This document shows, piece after piece, positions 9,067 to 18,760 of a stretch of 64,000 nt of DNA; position 1 is the stretch's first letter; each line of letters begins with the position of its first letter. The notes below the pieces were generated by a model that was given only the letters and a program-made list of their open reading frames with translations, was not told where the DNA came from and ran no database searches. The stretch covers positions 62,001-126,000 of the forward strand of contig NZ_JAAGWF010000009.1 of assembly GCF_010686765.1 (NCBI RefSeq), in the 5' to 3' direction. The stretch comes from Geodermatophilus sabuli (lineage in GTDB: Bacteria; Actinomycetota; Actinomycetes; Mycobacteriales; Geodermatophilaceae). Both the position numbers and the translations under genes were made by a program.

Positions 9067-10824
9067 TCAGGACCGGCTGCCGGCCGCCCGTCGCCGCGTG
9101 CCGGCCCACCAGGTGAGCCCGAGCAGCGGAACGCCGGCGAGCAGCGCGGGAACGGCCCAGCCGGCCGCGGTGGACCGGGTCGACGCCACCGTCTCGGTGT
9201 CCGGGCCGGCCTCGGCCGCTGCCGGGCCGTCCACCCGGGCGAGGGGGACGGCGGCCGCGTCGGGGGCCGGCGCGACCTCGACCGGTGCCGCGTCGGCGGT
9301 CACGGCGTCGGCCGGAGCGGCGGGAGCGGCCGCGGCCGGCGCGGACCCCGCTCCCGGGAGCACCGACGGGCGACCGGTCCGCGGGGGCAGCGGGGTGACG
9401 GGGAGCGCGTCGCCCGCGGCAGGGGCGACCGTCACCGTGGCACCGGCGGCGGAGACGGCCTCGACGGTGACGGTCAGGTCACCGCCCGAGACCGGCACGG
9501 GCACGCCCACCGGCAGGGCCGCCTGCTGGTCGGCGTCCCACCCTGCCGCGGCCGCGGGGGTGCCGTCGAGCAGGAGGGAGGTGTCGGGCATGGCGCCGCT
9601 GCGGCGCAGCAGGACGCCGGAGCCCAGGCCGAAGCGGTCCTCGGCCGAGTCCAGCCAGGCATCCCGGCCGACCGCGGCCCGGTACTCGAGCCAGTACGTG
9701 GCGCCCTCGCGGTCGGTCAGGCGCACCACGCGGGTGCCGGTCCGGCCCGCCAGCGGTGCCAGCGTGACCGTCGCCGCCGGACCGGCCGCCGGCAGCACCA
9801 GCTGCGCGGACGCCGGCAGCACGCCGAGCAGGGCGGCCTGCGGCGCGGTGAGCGCGCCCGACCGGCTCCACGAGGCGCCCATGACGTCGTAGTAGTCCCG
9901 GTAGGGGGCGGTGCGGCAGCGGCCGGTCTCCACGGCACCGTCGCACTGGTGGCCCGACGAGTGGCCGAGGCCGAAGTTGTGACCCAGTTCGTGGGCGATG
10001 ACCGAGGGCAGCACGTCGCGGACGTAGAGCCGGCCGCCGGTGCCCGGGCCGGTCCCGATCTCGCCCAGGGCGTAGGAGCACCCGGGCAGGTCGCGCGGTG
10101 CACCGCTCAGGTAGACGGCGAGGTGCCGGCCGGGGCCGGGCACGAATCCGGTCCGCGCGGCCACCTCGTCCCACAGCGCGGTGGGGTCGGAGCAGCCGGC
10201 GTCGGTGGTGATCCAGTCGGTGGCCGCGGTGACCCCGAGGGCGATCGCGCCGTCGGTCTCCTCGCCCCAGTACCGGGCGACCGGGCCGTCCACCGCGGCG
10301 ACCACCTCGTCGAGCGTCGTCCCGTCCTCGGCGCCGCCGGCCGGCACCACCATCGCGACGGTGACCTCGTTGGTGAGCAGCCCCATCCGGGCCGCGGCCA
10401 CGGGCTCGGCGTCCGCCAGCAGCTCGGCGGCCAGCACGTCGCGGGCCGGCTCGTAGCCGTCCTCGCCGGCGGCGTCGGCCAGCTGCTCCCCCACGGTGAC
10501 CTCCACCGTGGCGCCGACCGGCAGGCCGGCGAGCGCGTCGGTCGGCACCCGCACCGACTCCCCGGCCGCGGTCTGCACCCAGCTCAGCGGCGCCTCGGCG
10601 ACCTCGTGCCCGGCGTCCCCGGTGGCGTGGCCGTCCAGGCCGGCCTCGGGCCAGGCCTGCACGAGCGCCCCGACGACGGTGTCCCCCGCGGGCTCGTCGG
10701 CGTGCGCGGCCACCGGCGGCAGCGCCAGCGCGGCGACGAGGGCCGTCGCGACACCGGCCAGCGCCCGGAGTGGGCGGCGGCGGGGGGCGGGGGTCGTCCG
10801 GTGGGGGTGCATCCCCCTTCCCAT
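9067..10824 (-). CDS. Secreted metzincin-type metalloprotease with C-terminal membrane anchor
   Basis: A 585-residue paralogue of the protein encoded at 6871-8973. It has a signal peptide ending AAHADEPAG, the same prodomain layout, the zinc motif HELGHNFGLGH and a Met-turn YDVMG, then the same beta domain (TDREGATYWLEYRAAVG). It has no FG-GAP repeats. It ends in a 100-residue Ala/Pro linker, one hydrophobic helix (VPALLAGVPLLGLTWWAG) and a short basic tail, so it is probably tethered to the outer face of the membrane. A start four codons downstream (ATG 10812) is also possible; neither has a well-spaced ribosome site. The pair looks like a tandem duplication followed by replacement of the C-terminal end. 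Confidence 0.85.
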   Translation of the reverse strand: MGRGMHPHRTTPAPRRRPLRALAGVATALVAALALPPVAAHADEPAGDTVVGALVQAWPEAGLDGHATGDAGHEVAEAPLSWVQTAAGESVRVPTDALAGLPVGATVEVTVGEQLADAAGEDGYEPARDVLAAELLADAEPVAAARMGLLTNEVTVAMVVPAGGAEDGTTLDEVVAAVDGPVARYWGEETDGAIALGVTAATDWITTDAGCSDPTALWDEVAARTGFVPGPGRHLAVYLSGAPRDLPGCSYALGEIGTGPGTGGRLYVRDVLPSVIAHELGHNFGLGHSSGHQCDGAVETGRCRTAPYRDYYDVMGASWSRSGALTAPQAALLGVLPASAQLVLPAAGPAATVTLAPLAGRTGTRVVRLTDREGATYWLEYRAAVGRDAWLDSAEDRFGLGSGVLLRRSGAMPDTSLLLDGTPAAAAGWDADQQAALPVGVPVPVSGGDLTVTVEAVSAAGATVTVAPAAGDALPVTPLPPRTGRPSVLPGAGSAPAAAAPAAPADAVTADAAPVEVAPAPDAAAVPLARVDGPAAAEAGPDTETVASTRSTAAGWAVPALLAGVPLLGLTWWAGTRRRAAGSRS

Positions 10825-10955
10825 CGGCGGGCGAGGTCCCTGTCGGCACCGGGCGGACGGAATCCAGCCGAACCCGGTGTCACCTCAGTCCCACGGCGCC
10901 CCGCGCGTCCCGCAGGCCCCGTCCGTCCCGCACCCGGCGCACCACACGCCCCGCC

Positions 10956-11066
10956 GGCCCCGCCCCCGGGGTCCGCCGCGGGCTGGCGAGTGGCGCGGGG
11001 CACCGTGGCCCCGCTGCAGGGGCCCGCCGCGAGCTCGCGAGTGGCGGGGGGCAGCGGGGTCCTCTG
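10956..11066 (-). repeat. GC-rich hairpin repeat, locus 1 (two tandem copies)
   Basis: Directly after the lpdA stop, in minus orientation, the outer stem CCCCGCTGC (right arm 11051-11059, left arm 11009-11017) encloses the conserved core CTCGCGAGCTCGCGGCGG. A second degenerate copy continues to about 10956. Related copies follow the stop codons of deoA (50406-50458) and the RNA ligase-like gene (60205-60258). It probably acts as a terminator or 3' mRNA structure. Nothing else was seen in the 10825-11066 gap. Confidence 0.6.
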
Positions 11067-12470
11067 TCACGCCAGGGCGTCGGCGCCCATCAGCCGCCGG
11101 CCGGCCTCGGTGATCGACCCGGACAGCGACGGGTAGATCGCGAAGGTGTGCGCCAGGTCGGTGACGGTGAGCCCCTTGGTCACCGCGAGGGCGATCGGCA
11201 GGATCAGCTCCGACGCCCCCGGGGCGACGACCACCCCGCCGACGACCACGCCGGTCGCCTGCCGGGCGAAGAGCTTCACGAAGCCGTCCCGCAGGTCGCT
11301 CATCTTGGCGCGGGCGTTGGTGGCCAGGGGCAGCCGGACGACGTCGACCTGCACGTCGTCGGGCAGTGACTTCTCCTGGACGCCGACGGTGGCGATCTCG
11401 GGGTGGGTGAAGACGTTCGCCGCGACGGTCTTCAGCCGGATCGGGGTGACCGCCTCACCGAGGGCGTGCCACATGGCGATCCGGCCCTGCATCGCCGCGA
11501 CCGAGGCCAGCTGGAACACCCCGGTGACGTCACCGGCGGCGTAGATGCCCGGTACCGACGTCCGGGAGACGCGGTCGACGACCACGTGACCGGAGGGGGC
11601 GAGCTCGACGCCGCACCGATCGAGGTTGAGCCCCTCGGTGTTGGGCACCGTCCCGACGGTCATCAGCGCGTGCGAGCCCTCGACGGTGCGCCCGTCGGTC
11701 AGCTCGACGGCGACGCCCTTCTCGGTGCGCTGCACCGCGGCGGCCCGGCCGCGCTCGAGCCGGCCACCGCGGGACTGGAACACCTCCTCGAGCACCTCGG
11801 CGGCGTCGGAGTCCTCGCCGGGGAGCACCCGGTCCCGCGAGGAGACCAGCGTGACCCGCACGCCGGCCTCCAGGTAGCCGGAGGCGAACTCCGCGCCGGT
11901 CACCCCGGAGCCGATGACGACGAGGTGCTCGGGCATCTCCTGCAGGTCGTAGACGTCCCGCCAGTCGAGGATCCGCTCGTGGTCGGGCTCGGCCCCGGCC
12001 AGCACCCGCGGGTCGGCGCCGGTGGCGATGAGGACGACGTCGGTCTCCAGCGTCTCGGTGACCGTGCCCTCGGCGTCGCGCACCTCGACCCGGTGCTCGG
12101 CCAGGCCGCGGATCTCGTCGGAGAGCCGCGCCTGGCCGGCCACGACACGCACGCCCTCGCCGATCAGCCGCTCCCGGATGTCGGCCGACTGGGCGACGGC
12201 CAGACCCTTGACCCGCTGGTTGACCGCGGCCAGGTCGATGCCGACGGCGGCCAGCTCGGCACCCTGCACGCCGAGGGACGCCGAGTCGCGGACGCCGGTC
12301 ATCGCGCCGGCCGAGGCGATGAAGGTCTTCGAGGGCACGCAGTCGGAGAGCACGCTGGCGCCACCGACGCCGTCCCGCTCGATGACGGTGACCTCGGCAC
12401 CGAGCGATGCAGCCACCAGCGCGGCCTCGTAGCCGGCGGGGCCGCCGCCGATGATCACGATGCGGGTCAT
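11067..12470 (-). CDS. lpdA: LpdA-type FAD flavoprotein (NAD(P)H quinone reductase family)
   Basis: A 467-residue member of the dihydrolipoamide dehydrogenase/glutathione reductase family. It has the N-terminal FAD motif IVIIGGGPAGYEAALVA, the second nucleotide motif VVIGSGVTGAEFASGY (about residues 178-193), the FAD loop GIYAAGDVTG and a C-terminal dimerisation domain. The usual CxxxxC redox pair is reduced to one cysteine: the active-site segment reads GGASVLSDCVPSKT. This resembles mycobacterial LpdA (Rv3303c), which also lacks a lipoamide dehydrogenase site and reduces quinones. The His-Glu dyad at the C-terminus is not obvious either. It starts at ATG 12470; the long upstream open frame is ignored. 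Confidence 0.87.
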   Translation of the reverse strand: MTRIVIIGGGPAGYEAALVAASLGAEVTVIERDGVGGASVLSDCVPSKTFIASAGAMTGVRDSASLGVQGAELAAVGIDLAAVNQRVKGLAVAQSADIRERLIGEGVRVVAGQARLSDEIRGLAEHRVEVRDAEGTVTETLETDVVLIATGADPRVLAGAEPDHERILDWRDVYDLQEMPEHLVVIGSGVTGAEFASGYLEAGVRVTLVSSRDRVLPGEDSDAAEVLEEVFQSRGGRLERGRAAAVQRTEKGVAVELTDGRTVEGSHALMTVGTVPNTEGLNLDRCGVELAPSGHVVVDRVSRTSVPGIYAAGDVTGVFQLASVAAMQGRIAMWHALGEAVTPIRLKTVAANVFTHPEIATVGVQEKSLPDDVQVDVVRLPLATNARAKMSDLRDGFVKLFARQATGVVVGGVVVAPGASELILPIALAVTKGLTVTDLAHTFAIYPSLSGSITEAGRRLMGADALA

Positions 12471-12476
12471 GGAGTC

Positions 12477-12488
12477 CTCACTGGTGAG
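12477..12488. promoter_or_regulatory. Short inverted repeat upstream of lpdA
   Basis: CTCAC-TG-GTGAG, arms of five bases, seven bases upstream of the lpdA start. A possible operator; weak on its own. Confidence 0.2.
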
Positions 12489-12556
12489 CCGAACGGACAC
12501 GAGCGCCCGCCATTCTCCCCGCTGCCGGTCCCGCCGTCGTCCATCCCCCCGGGTCA

Positions 12557-12579
12557 GCCGTGCCACACGGCCGTAGGCT
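12557..12579 (+). promoter_or_regulatory. Inverted repeat and leaderless -10 box of the cyclotransferase gene
   Basis: GCCGTG-CCA-CACGGC (12557-12571) ends two bases before a TAGGCT box (12574-12579), which is eight bases before ATG 12588. The inverted repeat overlaps the spacer region expected for RNA polymerase. Confidence 0.4.
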
Positions 12580-12587
12580 CGCAGGCG

Positions 12588-13061
12588 ATGGGCCTCTACG
12601 CCGCGTACGGGTCGAACATGGACCCCGCACAGATGCTCCGGCGCTGTCCCTCCTCGCCGCACACCGGCACCGGCTGGATCCGGGGCTGGCGGTTGACCTT
12701 CGGGGCGGAGGAGTACGGGTGGGAGGGGGCGATGGCCACCCTCGTGCCCGACGACACGACGCCGGGTGAGGCGCTCACCCCCGGCGTCTTCGTCGCCCTC
12801 TACGACCTCACCGACGCCGACGAGCAGGCGCTGGACGCGTGGGAGGGCGCCGATCTGGGCCTGTACCGGAAGCTGCACCTGCGGGTGCACACGCTGACCG
12901 GGGACCAGGTCGCCTACGTCTACGTGCTGGACGCCTTCGAGGGCGGGCTGCCCTCGGCCCGGCACCTGGGTGCGCTGGCCGACGCCGCCGAGTCCGCCGG
13001 CGCCCCGGCCGACTACCTCGAGGAGCTCCGCTCCCGCGAGTGCCGCTCCTCCGGCGTCTGA
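12588..13061 (+). CDS. Gamma-glutamylcyclotransferase family protein
   Basis: A 157-residue single-domain protein with the family signature LYAAYGSNMDPAQM at the N-terminus. YGSN forms the cavity binding the gamma-glutamyl moiety, and the acidic residue in DAWEGADLGLYRK matches the catalytic glutamate region. Family members release 5-oxoproline from gamma-glutamyl peptides or amines. In actinobacteria such genes commonly sit divergently next to lpdA, as here. The real substrate is unknown, although a YbdK-type glutamate-cysteine ligase is encoded about 7 kb away. ATG 12588 is preceded by a leaderless -10 box. Confidence 0.82.
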   Translation: MGLYAAYGSNMDPAQMLRRCPSSPHTGTGWIRGWRLTFGAEEYGWEGAMATLVPDDTTPGEALTPGVFVALYDLTDADEQALDAWEGADLGLYRKLHLRVHTLTGDQVAYVYVLDAFEGGLPSARHLGALADAAESAGAPADYLEELRSRECRSSGV

Positions 13062-13068
13062 GCCGCGC

Positions 13069-13563
13069 TCACGCGCAGGTGTCGAACCACCAGTCGGTGA
13101 GCTCCTGCTGGGCTGCCTCGACCTCGTCACCCGGGTCGAACAGGGCGGGGTCGTCGACCGTGCCCCCGTCGGGCAGCGCCTGCGCCGCCGCCTGGTACTC
13201 CTCCAGGTAGCTCTGCGCGGTCGCCCACGCGTCGGCGACGTCGGCGGCCGGGTCGGACTGCTGGAGCGGGGTGAGCTTCCCGTCGATCCAGTCCAGCAGG
13301 TCCGCCTTGGGCAGCAGCGCCTGCACCGGCCCGAAACTGGCGCCGTTGGCTCCGGCCGACCGCAGCTGCTCGCAGGTGTCGCCCTCGACCACCGGCTCGT
13401 CCCCCGCCGCGGACGACGCGGCCGACGACGCCCTGGACGACGCGGCGGGCGAGGACGCCGACGACGCGGTGTCGTCCGCGCCGCAGCCGGTCACCAGCAC
13501 CGTGCTCAGGGCAGCGCCGACGACGAACAGGGACCGGAACGGTAGGGCATCGGAAGTCGGCAC
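13069..13563 (-). CDS. Putative lipoprotein of unknown function
   Basis: A 164-residue protein with a lipoprotein signal (hydrophobic stretch then lipobox LVTGC, Cys about 27), a Ser/Ala-rich linker, and a globular part with two further cysteines (DTCEQL and the terminal DTCA) that could form a disulphide. I do not recognise the family. It probably sits on the outer face of the membrane. It follows meaB closely: its candidate TAGCCT box at 13570-13575 overlaps the meaB stop, and the GTG start is six bases later, suggesting its own leaderless promoter. Confidence 0.7.
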   Translation of the reverse strand: MPTSDALPFRSLFVVGAALSTVLVTGCGADDTASSASSPAASSRASSAASSAAGDEPVVEGDTCEQLRSAGANGASFGPVQALLPKADLLDWIDGKLTPLQQSDPAADVADAWATAQSYLEEYQAAAQALPDGGTVDDPALFDPGDEVEAAQQELTDWWFDTCA

Positions 13564-13569
13564 CCCGCG

Positions 13570-13575
13570 AGGCTA
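13570..13575 (-). promoter_or_regulatory. Candidate leaderless -10 box of the lipoprotein gene
   Basis: TAGCCT on the minus strand, six bases (CGCGGG) before GTG 13563. It overlaps the meaB stop codon. Confidence 0.4.
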
Positions 13576-14574
13576 ACGAGCCGCGCCGTCCTCCCCGAGG
13601 AAGGCCCCCAGCAGCTGCCGCGCCGCCAGCGCAGGCGTCAGCTCGCCCGCGAGCACCGCCTGCTCCAGCCCGGGCCGGGCCGACCGCACGCCGGGGTGCG
13701 CGCGCAGCCGGTGCTCGAGCCCGTCGCGGACCAGCTGCCAGGTCCAGCGCACCTGCTGCGCCCGGCGGCGTTCGGCGAACTCCCCGGAGGCCCGCATCCG
13801 GTCCTGGTGCTCGACCAGCTTGGCCCACACCTCCGGCAGGCCCTCCCCGGTCAGCCCGGCACAGGTGAGCACCGGCACGTCCCAGGTCTCGCCGTGCCCC
13901 CGCAGCATCCGGATCGCCCCGGCCAGCTCGCGGGCGGCCTTCCGCGCGTCGCCGGCCGCCGGCCCGTCGGCCTTGTTGACCGCGATCACGTCGGCGATCT
14001 CGAGGATGCCGCGCTTGATGCCCTGCAGCTGGTCGCCGGTGCGGGCCAGGGTGAGGAAGAGGAAGGAGTCGACCATCTCGGCGACGGCGATCTCCGACTG
14101 CCCGACGCCCACGGTCTCCACCAGGACGACGTCGTAGCCGGCCGCCTCGACGACGACCATCGACTCCCGGGTGGCCTGCGCGACCCCGCCGAGCGTCCCC
14201 GACGTCGGCGAGGGGCGGATGAACGCGGCCGGGTCGACCGACAGGCGCGACATCCGCGTCTTGTCCCCGAGGATCGACCCGCCCGACCGGGCCGACGACG
14301 GGTCGACGGCGAGCACCGCGACCCTCGAGCCCGCGGCCGTCAGGGTCACGCCGAGGGAGTCGATGAAGGTGGACTTGCCCACTCCCGGGACGCCGCTGAT
14401 GCCCACCCGGCGGGCCGACCCGGCGTGCGGCAGCAGCTCGACCAGCAGCTCCTGGGCCCGCTCCCGGTGGTCCCCCCGCCGGGACTCGACCAGCGTGATC
14501 GCCCGCGCCACCACCCGGCGGTCGCCGGCCAGCACCCCCTCGACCAGCGCCGGGACGTCGACCTCCCGGCTCAC
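13573..14574 (-). CDS. meaB: Methylmalonyl-CoA mutase-associated GTPase MeaB
   Basis: A 333-residue G3E-family P-loop GTPase that guards methylmalonyl-CoA mutase, gating cofactor B12 loading and removing damaged cofactor. The Walker A motif GVPGVGKST is near residue 60; AVDPSSARSGGSILGDKTRM, VVEAAGYDVVLVETVGVGQSE (switch and Walker B) and the base motif NKADG follow. The GTG at 14574 lies 43 bases after the mutB stop, and that gap holds a strong hairpin. It is transcribed with mutA and mutB. Confidence 0.95.
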   Translation of the reverse strand: MSREVDVPALVEGVLAGDRRVVARAITLVESRRGDHRERAQELLVELLPHAGSARRVGISGVPGVGKSTFIDSLGVTLTAAGSRVAVLAVDPSSARSGGSILGDKTRMSRLSVDPAAFIRPSPTSGTLGGVAQATRESMVVVEAAGYDVVLVETVGVGQSEIAVAEMVDSFLFLTLARTGDQLQGIKRGILEIADVIAVNKADGPAAGDARKAARELAGAIRMLRGHGETWDVPVLTCAGLTGEGLPEVWAKLVEHQDRMRASGEFAERRRAQQVRWTWQLVRDGLEHRLRAHPGVRSARPGLEQAVLAGELTPALAARQLLGAFLGEDGAAR

Positions 14575-14584
14575 GTCCCGTTCC

Positions 14585-14614
14585 CGACGGCCGGAGTGGC
14601 CACTCTGGCCGTCG
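14585..14614 (-). terminator. Hairpin between mutB and meaB
   Basis: Arms CGACGGCC and GGCCGTCG enclose a second pair, GAGTG and CACTC, with one G-U type step and a four-base loop. It starts just after the mutB stop. There is no U tract, so it may attenuate meaB transcription or protect the mutAB mRNA 3' end. Confidence 0.45.
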
Positions 14615-14617
14615 TCC

Positions 14618-16828
14618 TCACGCGTGGCCGAGGCGGCTGGACAGCTGGGTGAGCAGGTCCTGGGCGGCCTCGGCGATGACCGTGCCGGGCAGGAACACCG
14701 CGGCGGCGCCCATCTCGGTCAGCGTCGGGACGTCGTCGGGCGGGATGACGCCGCCGACGACCACCATCACGTCGTCGGCCCCGAGCGCGGACAGCGCCTC
14801 GCGCAGCGCCGGCACCAGGGTGAGGTGCCCGGCGGCCAGTGACGAGACGCCGACGACGTGCACGTCGGCCTCGACCGCCTGCCGGGCCACCTCCTCCGGG
14901 GTCTGGAACAGCGGGCCCACGTCGACGTCGAAGCCGAGGTCGGCGAACGCGGTGGCGATGACCTTCTGTCCCCGGTCGTGGCCGTCCTGACCCATCTTGG
15001 CGACCAGGATCCGGGGACGACGCCCCTCGGCCTCCTCGAACGCCGCGGCCATCCGGCGGGTCTCCTCCAGCGGGCCGGTGTCCCCGGCCTCGTCGCGGTA
15101 CACACCGGAGATGGTGCGCACCTGGCCGGCGTGCCGCCCGTAGACCTCCTCCAGCGCGTCGGAGATCTCCCCGACGGTGGCCTTGGCCCGCGCGGCGTCG
15201 ACGGCCAGCTTCAGGAGGTTGTCGTCCAGGTCGCGGCCCCGCCGTCCCTCGGCCGCGGCGCGCGCGGCGTCGGTGAGCCGCCGGAGCGCGTCGGTGACCG
15301 CGGCGCCGTCCCGCGAGGCCCGCAGCTCCGCCAGCTTGGCCTTCTGCTGGGCGAGCACGTCGGCGTTGTCGACGCGCAGGACCTCGATCGCCTCGTCGGC
15401 CTCGACGCGGTACTTGTTGACGCCGATCACCGGCTGCCGGCCGGAGTCGATCCGGGCCTGGGTGCGGGCGGCGGCCTCCTCGATCCGCAGCTTCGGGATG
15501 CCGTCGTCGATCGCCTGCGCCATGCCGCCGTGCTCGGTGACCTCCTCGATGTGCGCCCACGCCCGCCGGGCCAGGTCGTAGGTCAGCTTCTCCACGTAGG
15601 CCGAGCCACCCCACGGGTCGATCACCCGGGTCGTGCCGGACTCCTGCTGCAGCAGGAGCTGGGTGTTGCGGGCGATCCGGGCGGAGAAGTCGGTCGGCAG
15701 CGCGAGCGCCTCGTCGAGGGCGTTGGTGTGCAGCGACTGGGTGTGCCCCTGGGTGGCGGCCATGGCCTCCAGGCAGGTGCGGACGACGTTGTTGTAGACG
15801 TCCTGCGCGGTCAGCGACCAGCCCGAGGTCTGCGAGTGGGTGCGCAGCGCCAGCGACTTGGCGTTCTGCCCGCCGGCGTCCTTGACCAGCCGGGCCCAGA
15901 GCAGCCGCCCGGCGCGCAGCTTGGCGACCTCCATGAAGAAGTTCATCCCGATCGCCCAGAAGAACGACAGGCGGGGCGCGAACCCGTCGACGGGGATCCC
16001 GGCGTCCTGGCCCGCCTTCAGGTACTCCACCCCGTCGGCCAGCGTGTAGGCCAGCTCCAGGTCGGCCGTCGCCCCGGCCTCCTGGATGTGGTAGCCGGAG
16101 ATGGAGATCGAGTTGAACCGCGGCATCTGCTGGGACGTGAAGGAGAAGATGTCGCTGATGATCTGCATCGAGGGCTTGGGCGGGTAGATGTAGGTGTTGC
16201 GGACCATGAACTCCTTGAGGATGTCGTTCTGGATGGTCCCGGTCAGCTGCGCGGGGGCGACCCCCTGCTCCTCCGCCGCGACGACGTAGAGCGCGAGCAC
16301 CGGCAGGACGGCGCCGTTCATCGTCATCGAGACGCTCATCTTGTCCAGCGGGATGCCGTCGAAGAGCTGCCGCATGTCGAGGATCGAGTCGATCGCGACG
16401 CCGGCCATGCCGACGTCGCCCGGCACGCGCGGGTGGTCGGAGTCGTACCCGCGGTGGGTGGGCAGGTCGAAGGCGATCGACAGCCCGCGCTGTCCGGCGG
16501 CGAGGTTGCGCCGGTAGAAGGCGTTGGACTCCGCCGCGGTGGAGAAGCCGGCGTACTGGCGGACGGTCCACGGCTGGGTGGTGTACATCGTCGGGTAGGG
16601 CCCGCGCAGGTAGGGCGGCAGGCCCGGGAGGGTGTCGAGGAAGTCCAGCCCGGCCAGGTCCGCCGGGGTGGCCAGCGGCGGGACGGCGATGCCCTCGGGC
16701 GTCTCCCAGGCCGCGTCCGCGACGCGGTGCCCGGTGACCTCCTCGAAGCGCTTGGCCCAGTCGTCGCCGGTGACGTGCGCCCCCGGCTGTCCCAGGTCCA
16801 GCGCGCCGAAGTCGGGGATCCCGCTCAT
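14618..16828 (-). CDS. mutB: Methylmalonyl-CoA mutase large (alpha) subunit
   Basis: This 736-residue catalytic subunit isomerises (R)-methylmalonyl-CoA to succinyl-CoA with adenosylcobalamin. The N-terminal TIM barrel shows [30 protein letters not shown] and the substrate-binding segment YHIQEAGA. The C-terminal cobalamin domain has the base-off motif [26 protein letters not shown], of which DGHDRG holds the cobalt-ligating His; only the core is quoted as motif. ATG 16828 overlaps the mutA stop (ATGA). The open frame runs far upstream through mutA, but the start is set by homology. Confidence 0.96.
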   Translation of the reverse strand: MSGIPDFGALDLGQPGAHVTGDDWAKRFEEVTGHRVADAAWETPEGIAVPPLATPADLAGLDFLDTLPGLPPYLRGPYPTMYTTQPWTVRQYAGFSTAAESNAFYRRNLAAGQRGLSIAFDLPTHRGYDSDHPRVPGDVGMAGVAIDSILDMRQLFDGIPLDKMSVSMTMNGAVLPVLALYVVAAEEQGVAPAQLTGTIQNDILKEFMVRNTYIYPPKPSMQIISDIFSFTSQQMPRFNSISISGYHIQEAGATADLELAYTLADGVEYLKAGQDAGIPVDGFAPRLSFFWAIGMNFFMEVAKLRAGRLLWARLVKDAGGQNAKSLALRTHSQTSGWSLTAQDVYNNVVRTCLEAMAATQGHTQSLHTNALDEALALPTDFSARIARNTQLLLQQESGTTRVIDPWGGSAYVEKLTYDLARRAWAHIEEVTEHGGMAQAIDDGIPKLRIEEAAARTQARIDSGRQPVIGVNKYRVEADEAIEVLRVDNADVLAQQKAKLAELRASRDGAAVTDALRRLTDAARAAAEGRRGRDLDDNLLKLAVDAARAKATVGEISDALEEVYGRHAGQVRTISGVYRDEAGDTGPLEETRRMAAAFEEAEGRRPRILVAKMGQDGHDRGQKVIATAFADLGFDVDVGPLFQTPEEVARQAVEADVHVVGVSSLAAGHLTLVPALREALSALGADDVMVVVGGVIPPDDVPTLTEMGAAAVFLPGTVIAEAAQDLLTQLSSRLGHA

Positions 16829-18726
16829 TCCGCACCTCCGAGCTGCTCGTGGACCGCCCGCAGCACCGCGAGCGCGTCGCATCCGGCGTACACGTACCCG
16901 TCGACGCCGTCCACGTCCAGCGACGGCTGCCCGGCCAGCCACACCGTCGTGGCCCCGGCCGCGCGCAGGTCGGCGGCGAGCGCGGCCGCCGACTCGGCGT
17001 AGTCCCGGTCGGTGCCGCAGACGCAGGCCACCGTCGTCCCGGCGTCGGCCAGGCCGGAGGCGCCGTCCCCCGCTGGCGTGGCCAGCCCGCCGGCCTGGAA
17101 GAGGTTGCCGGCGAACGAGGCGCGCGCGGTGTGCCGGGCGACCGGGCCGATCGTGGCCAGGTAGACCGCCGGACGCGTGCTCGCGGCGTCGGCGCGGTCC
17201 CGCAGCTCCTCGAACGCCTGCGCGGCGCGGACCCGCGGCAGGCCGCCGGTGGGCAGCACCAGCGCCGCCGGCTCCCGCTCGGGCAGCCGCTCGGCGAGGT
17301 TCGGGAACTCGCTGACGCCGGTGATCGCGTCGGAGCGGTGCGCCAGGCGGTCGCTGCGCTCGGCCCAGGCGGCGCCGATCCGCTCGGCCACCAGGCCCGA
17401 CGTCAGCGCCGCGACCAGCCCGCCGGCCCGCTCGATCTCGGTGAACCACTCCCACGCCGCGCGGGCGACGTCCTCGGTGAGCGACTCGACGTACCAGGAG
17501 CCCCCGCCGGGGTCGAGCACGCGGGCCAGGCTGCCCTCCTCGACCAGCAGGCTCTGGGTGTTGCGGGCGATCCGGCGGGAGAAGGCGTCGGGCAGGCCGA
17601 GGGCGGCGTCGAAGGGCTGCACCGTGACGACGTCGGCCCCGCCGACTCCCGCGGCGAAGCAGGCGACCGTCGTCCGGAGCATGTTCACCCACGGGTCGCG
17701 CCGGGTGGTCATCACCGACGAGGTGACCGCGTGCTGACGCTGCGCCCGGACGTCGGGCGTGGCGCCGCTGGCCTCGCCGACGCGGTCCCACGTCCGGCGG
17801 GCGGCCCGGAGCAGGGCGATCGTCGTGAACTGGTCGGCCGAGGCCGAGAAGCGGAACTCCAGGGCGCCGAACGCCTCGTCGACCGACAGGCCGCCCTCGG
17901 TGAGGGCGCGCAGGTAGGCCACGCCCGCCGCCAGCGAGCAGCCCAGCTCCTCGACCACCGATCCCCCGGCGTCGGCCCACACGGTGCCGTCGACGACGAC
18001 CGTGCGCAGCCCGGGGTGCGCCGCTGCCCGCCGCGCCACGTCGGCCAGTGCGGCGAGGTCCTGCAGCTGCCCGGACGCCGCCTGCAGGCCGAGCGGGTCC
18101 AGCCCCAGCGAACCCCCGGGCGCGAGCTCGCGCCCCTCGGCCAGCGCGAGGAACGCCGCCGCGGCGTCCGGACCGCCCTGCACGCTGACCGGCGCGAGGT
18201 CGAGCAGGACGTCGGCGAGCACCTCGGGCAGCGCCTCGACCGGCACCGCGCCCTCCCCCAGCACCAGCCACAGCGAGGTGACGCCGTTCTCCAGGTCGGC
18301 GGCGATCGCCTCCCTGGTGACGGCGACGTCGGGGTGGGCGTGCCGCTGCCGGACGTCCCAGCCGGCGGGGAGGCCGAACGCGGCCGGATCGCCGCCGCCG
18401 GGCACCGCCGCACCGGCCCGGGCACCGCGGACGAACGGCGGCAGGCCCGGCACGCCGACCGCCGTCGGCAGGTCACCGGCGTCCTCGGCGGTGTAGAGCG
18501 GCGCGACCGTGACGCCGGTGGCGACCGGCCGGCGCAGCGCGTCCTCGACGCGGTCCGGGAGGTCCTCGCGGCCGGCCTTCCTGAGCACGCCGGCCACGAG
18601 GTCGCGCCACTGGTCGCGGGTGACGGCCGGGAAGTCGCCGGCGAGGCGCAACTCCTCGGGCACCTCGTGCTCGGCCGGCACCTCCGCGTCGCCGGCGTGG
18701 GCGGGCTGCTGATCGGTGGAACTCAT
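16825..18726 (-). CDS. mutA: Methylmalonyl-CoA mutase small (beta) subunit
   Basis: A 633-residue non-catalytic partner of MutB. It shares the barrel fold ([38 protein letters not shown]) but the C-terminal domain lacks the DxHxxG cobalamin motif, as expected for the beta subunit. The N-terminal 30 residues are acidic and Ala-rich ([17 protein letters not shown]). ATG 18726 is 34 bases downstream of the M20 amidohydrolase stop on the same strand, so ybdK, amidohydrolase, mutA, mutB and meaB may be read through in part. Confidence 0.94.
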   Translation of the reverse strand: MSSTDQQPAHAGDAEVPAEHEVPEELRLAGDFPAVTRDQWRDLVAGVLRKAGREDLPDRVEDALRRPVATGVTVAPLYTAEDAGDLPTAVGVPGLPPFVRGARAGAAVPGGGDPAAFGLPAGWDVRQRHAHPDVAVTREAIAADLENGVTSLWLVLGEGAVPVEALPEVLADVLLDLAPVSVQGGPDAAAAFLALAEGRELAPGGSLGLDPLGLQAASGQLQDLAALADVARRAAAHPGLRTVVVDGTVWADAGGSVVEELGCSLAAGVAYLRALTEGGLSVDEAFGALEFRFSASADQFTTIALLRAARRTWDRVGEASGATPDVRAQRQHAVTSSVMTTRRDPWVNMLRTTVACFAAGVGGADVVTVQPFDAALGLPDAFSRRIARNTQSLLVEEGSLARVLDPGGGSWYVESLTEDVARAAWEWFTEIERAGGLVAALTSGLVAERIGAAWAERSDRLAHRSDAITGVSEFPNLAERLPEREPAALVLPTGGLPRVRAAQAFEELRDRADAASTRPAVYLATIGPVARHTARASFAGNLFQAGGLATPAGDGASGLADAGTTVACVCGTDRDYAESAAALAADLRAAGATTVWLAGQPSLDVDGVDGYVYAGCDALAVLRAVHEQLGGAE

Positions 18727-18760
18727 CGTCGGGCTCCCCTCCAGTCGATCCGGCCAGTGT

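Noticed and set aside
7000..11136. A 1378-residue open frame on the plus strand
   Set aside because: It runs antisense to the two metalloprotease genes, has low-complexity Gly/Arg/Asp/His composition and no recognisable domain; such shadows are expected at this G+C level.
16829..18271. Upstream extension of the mutB frame through mutA
   Set aside because: The extension is a frame-shifted shadow of mutA; mutB homology starts at ATG 16828, which overlaps the mutA stop in the usual operon manner.
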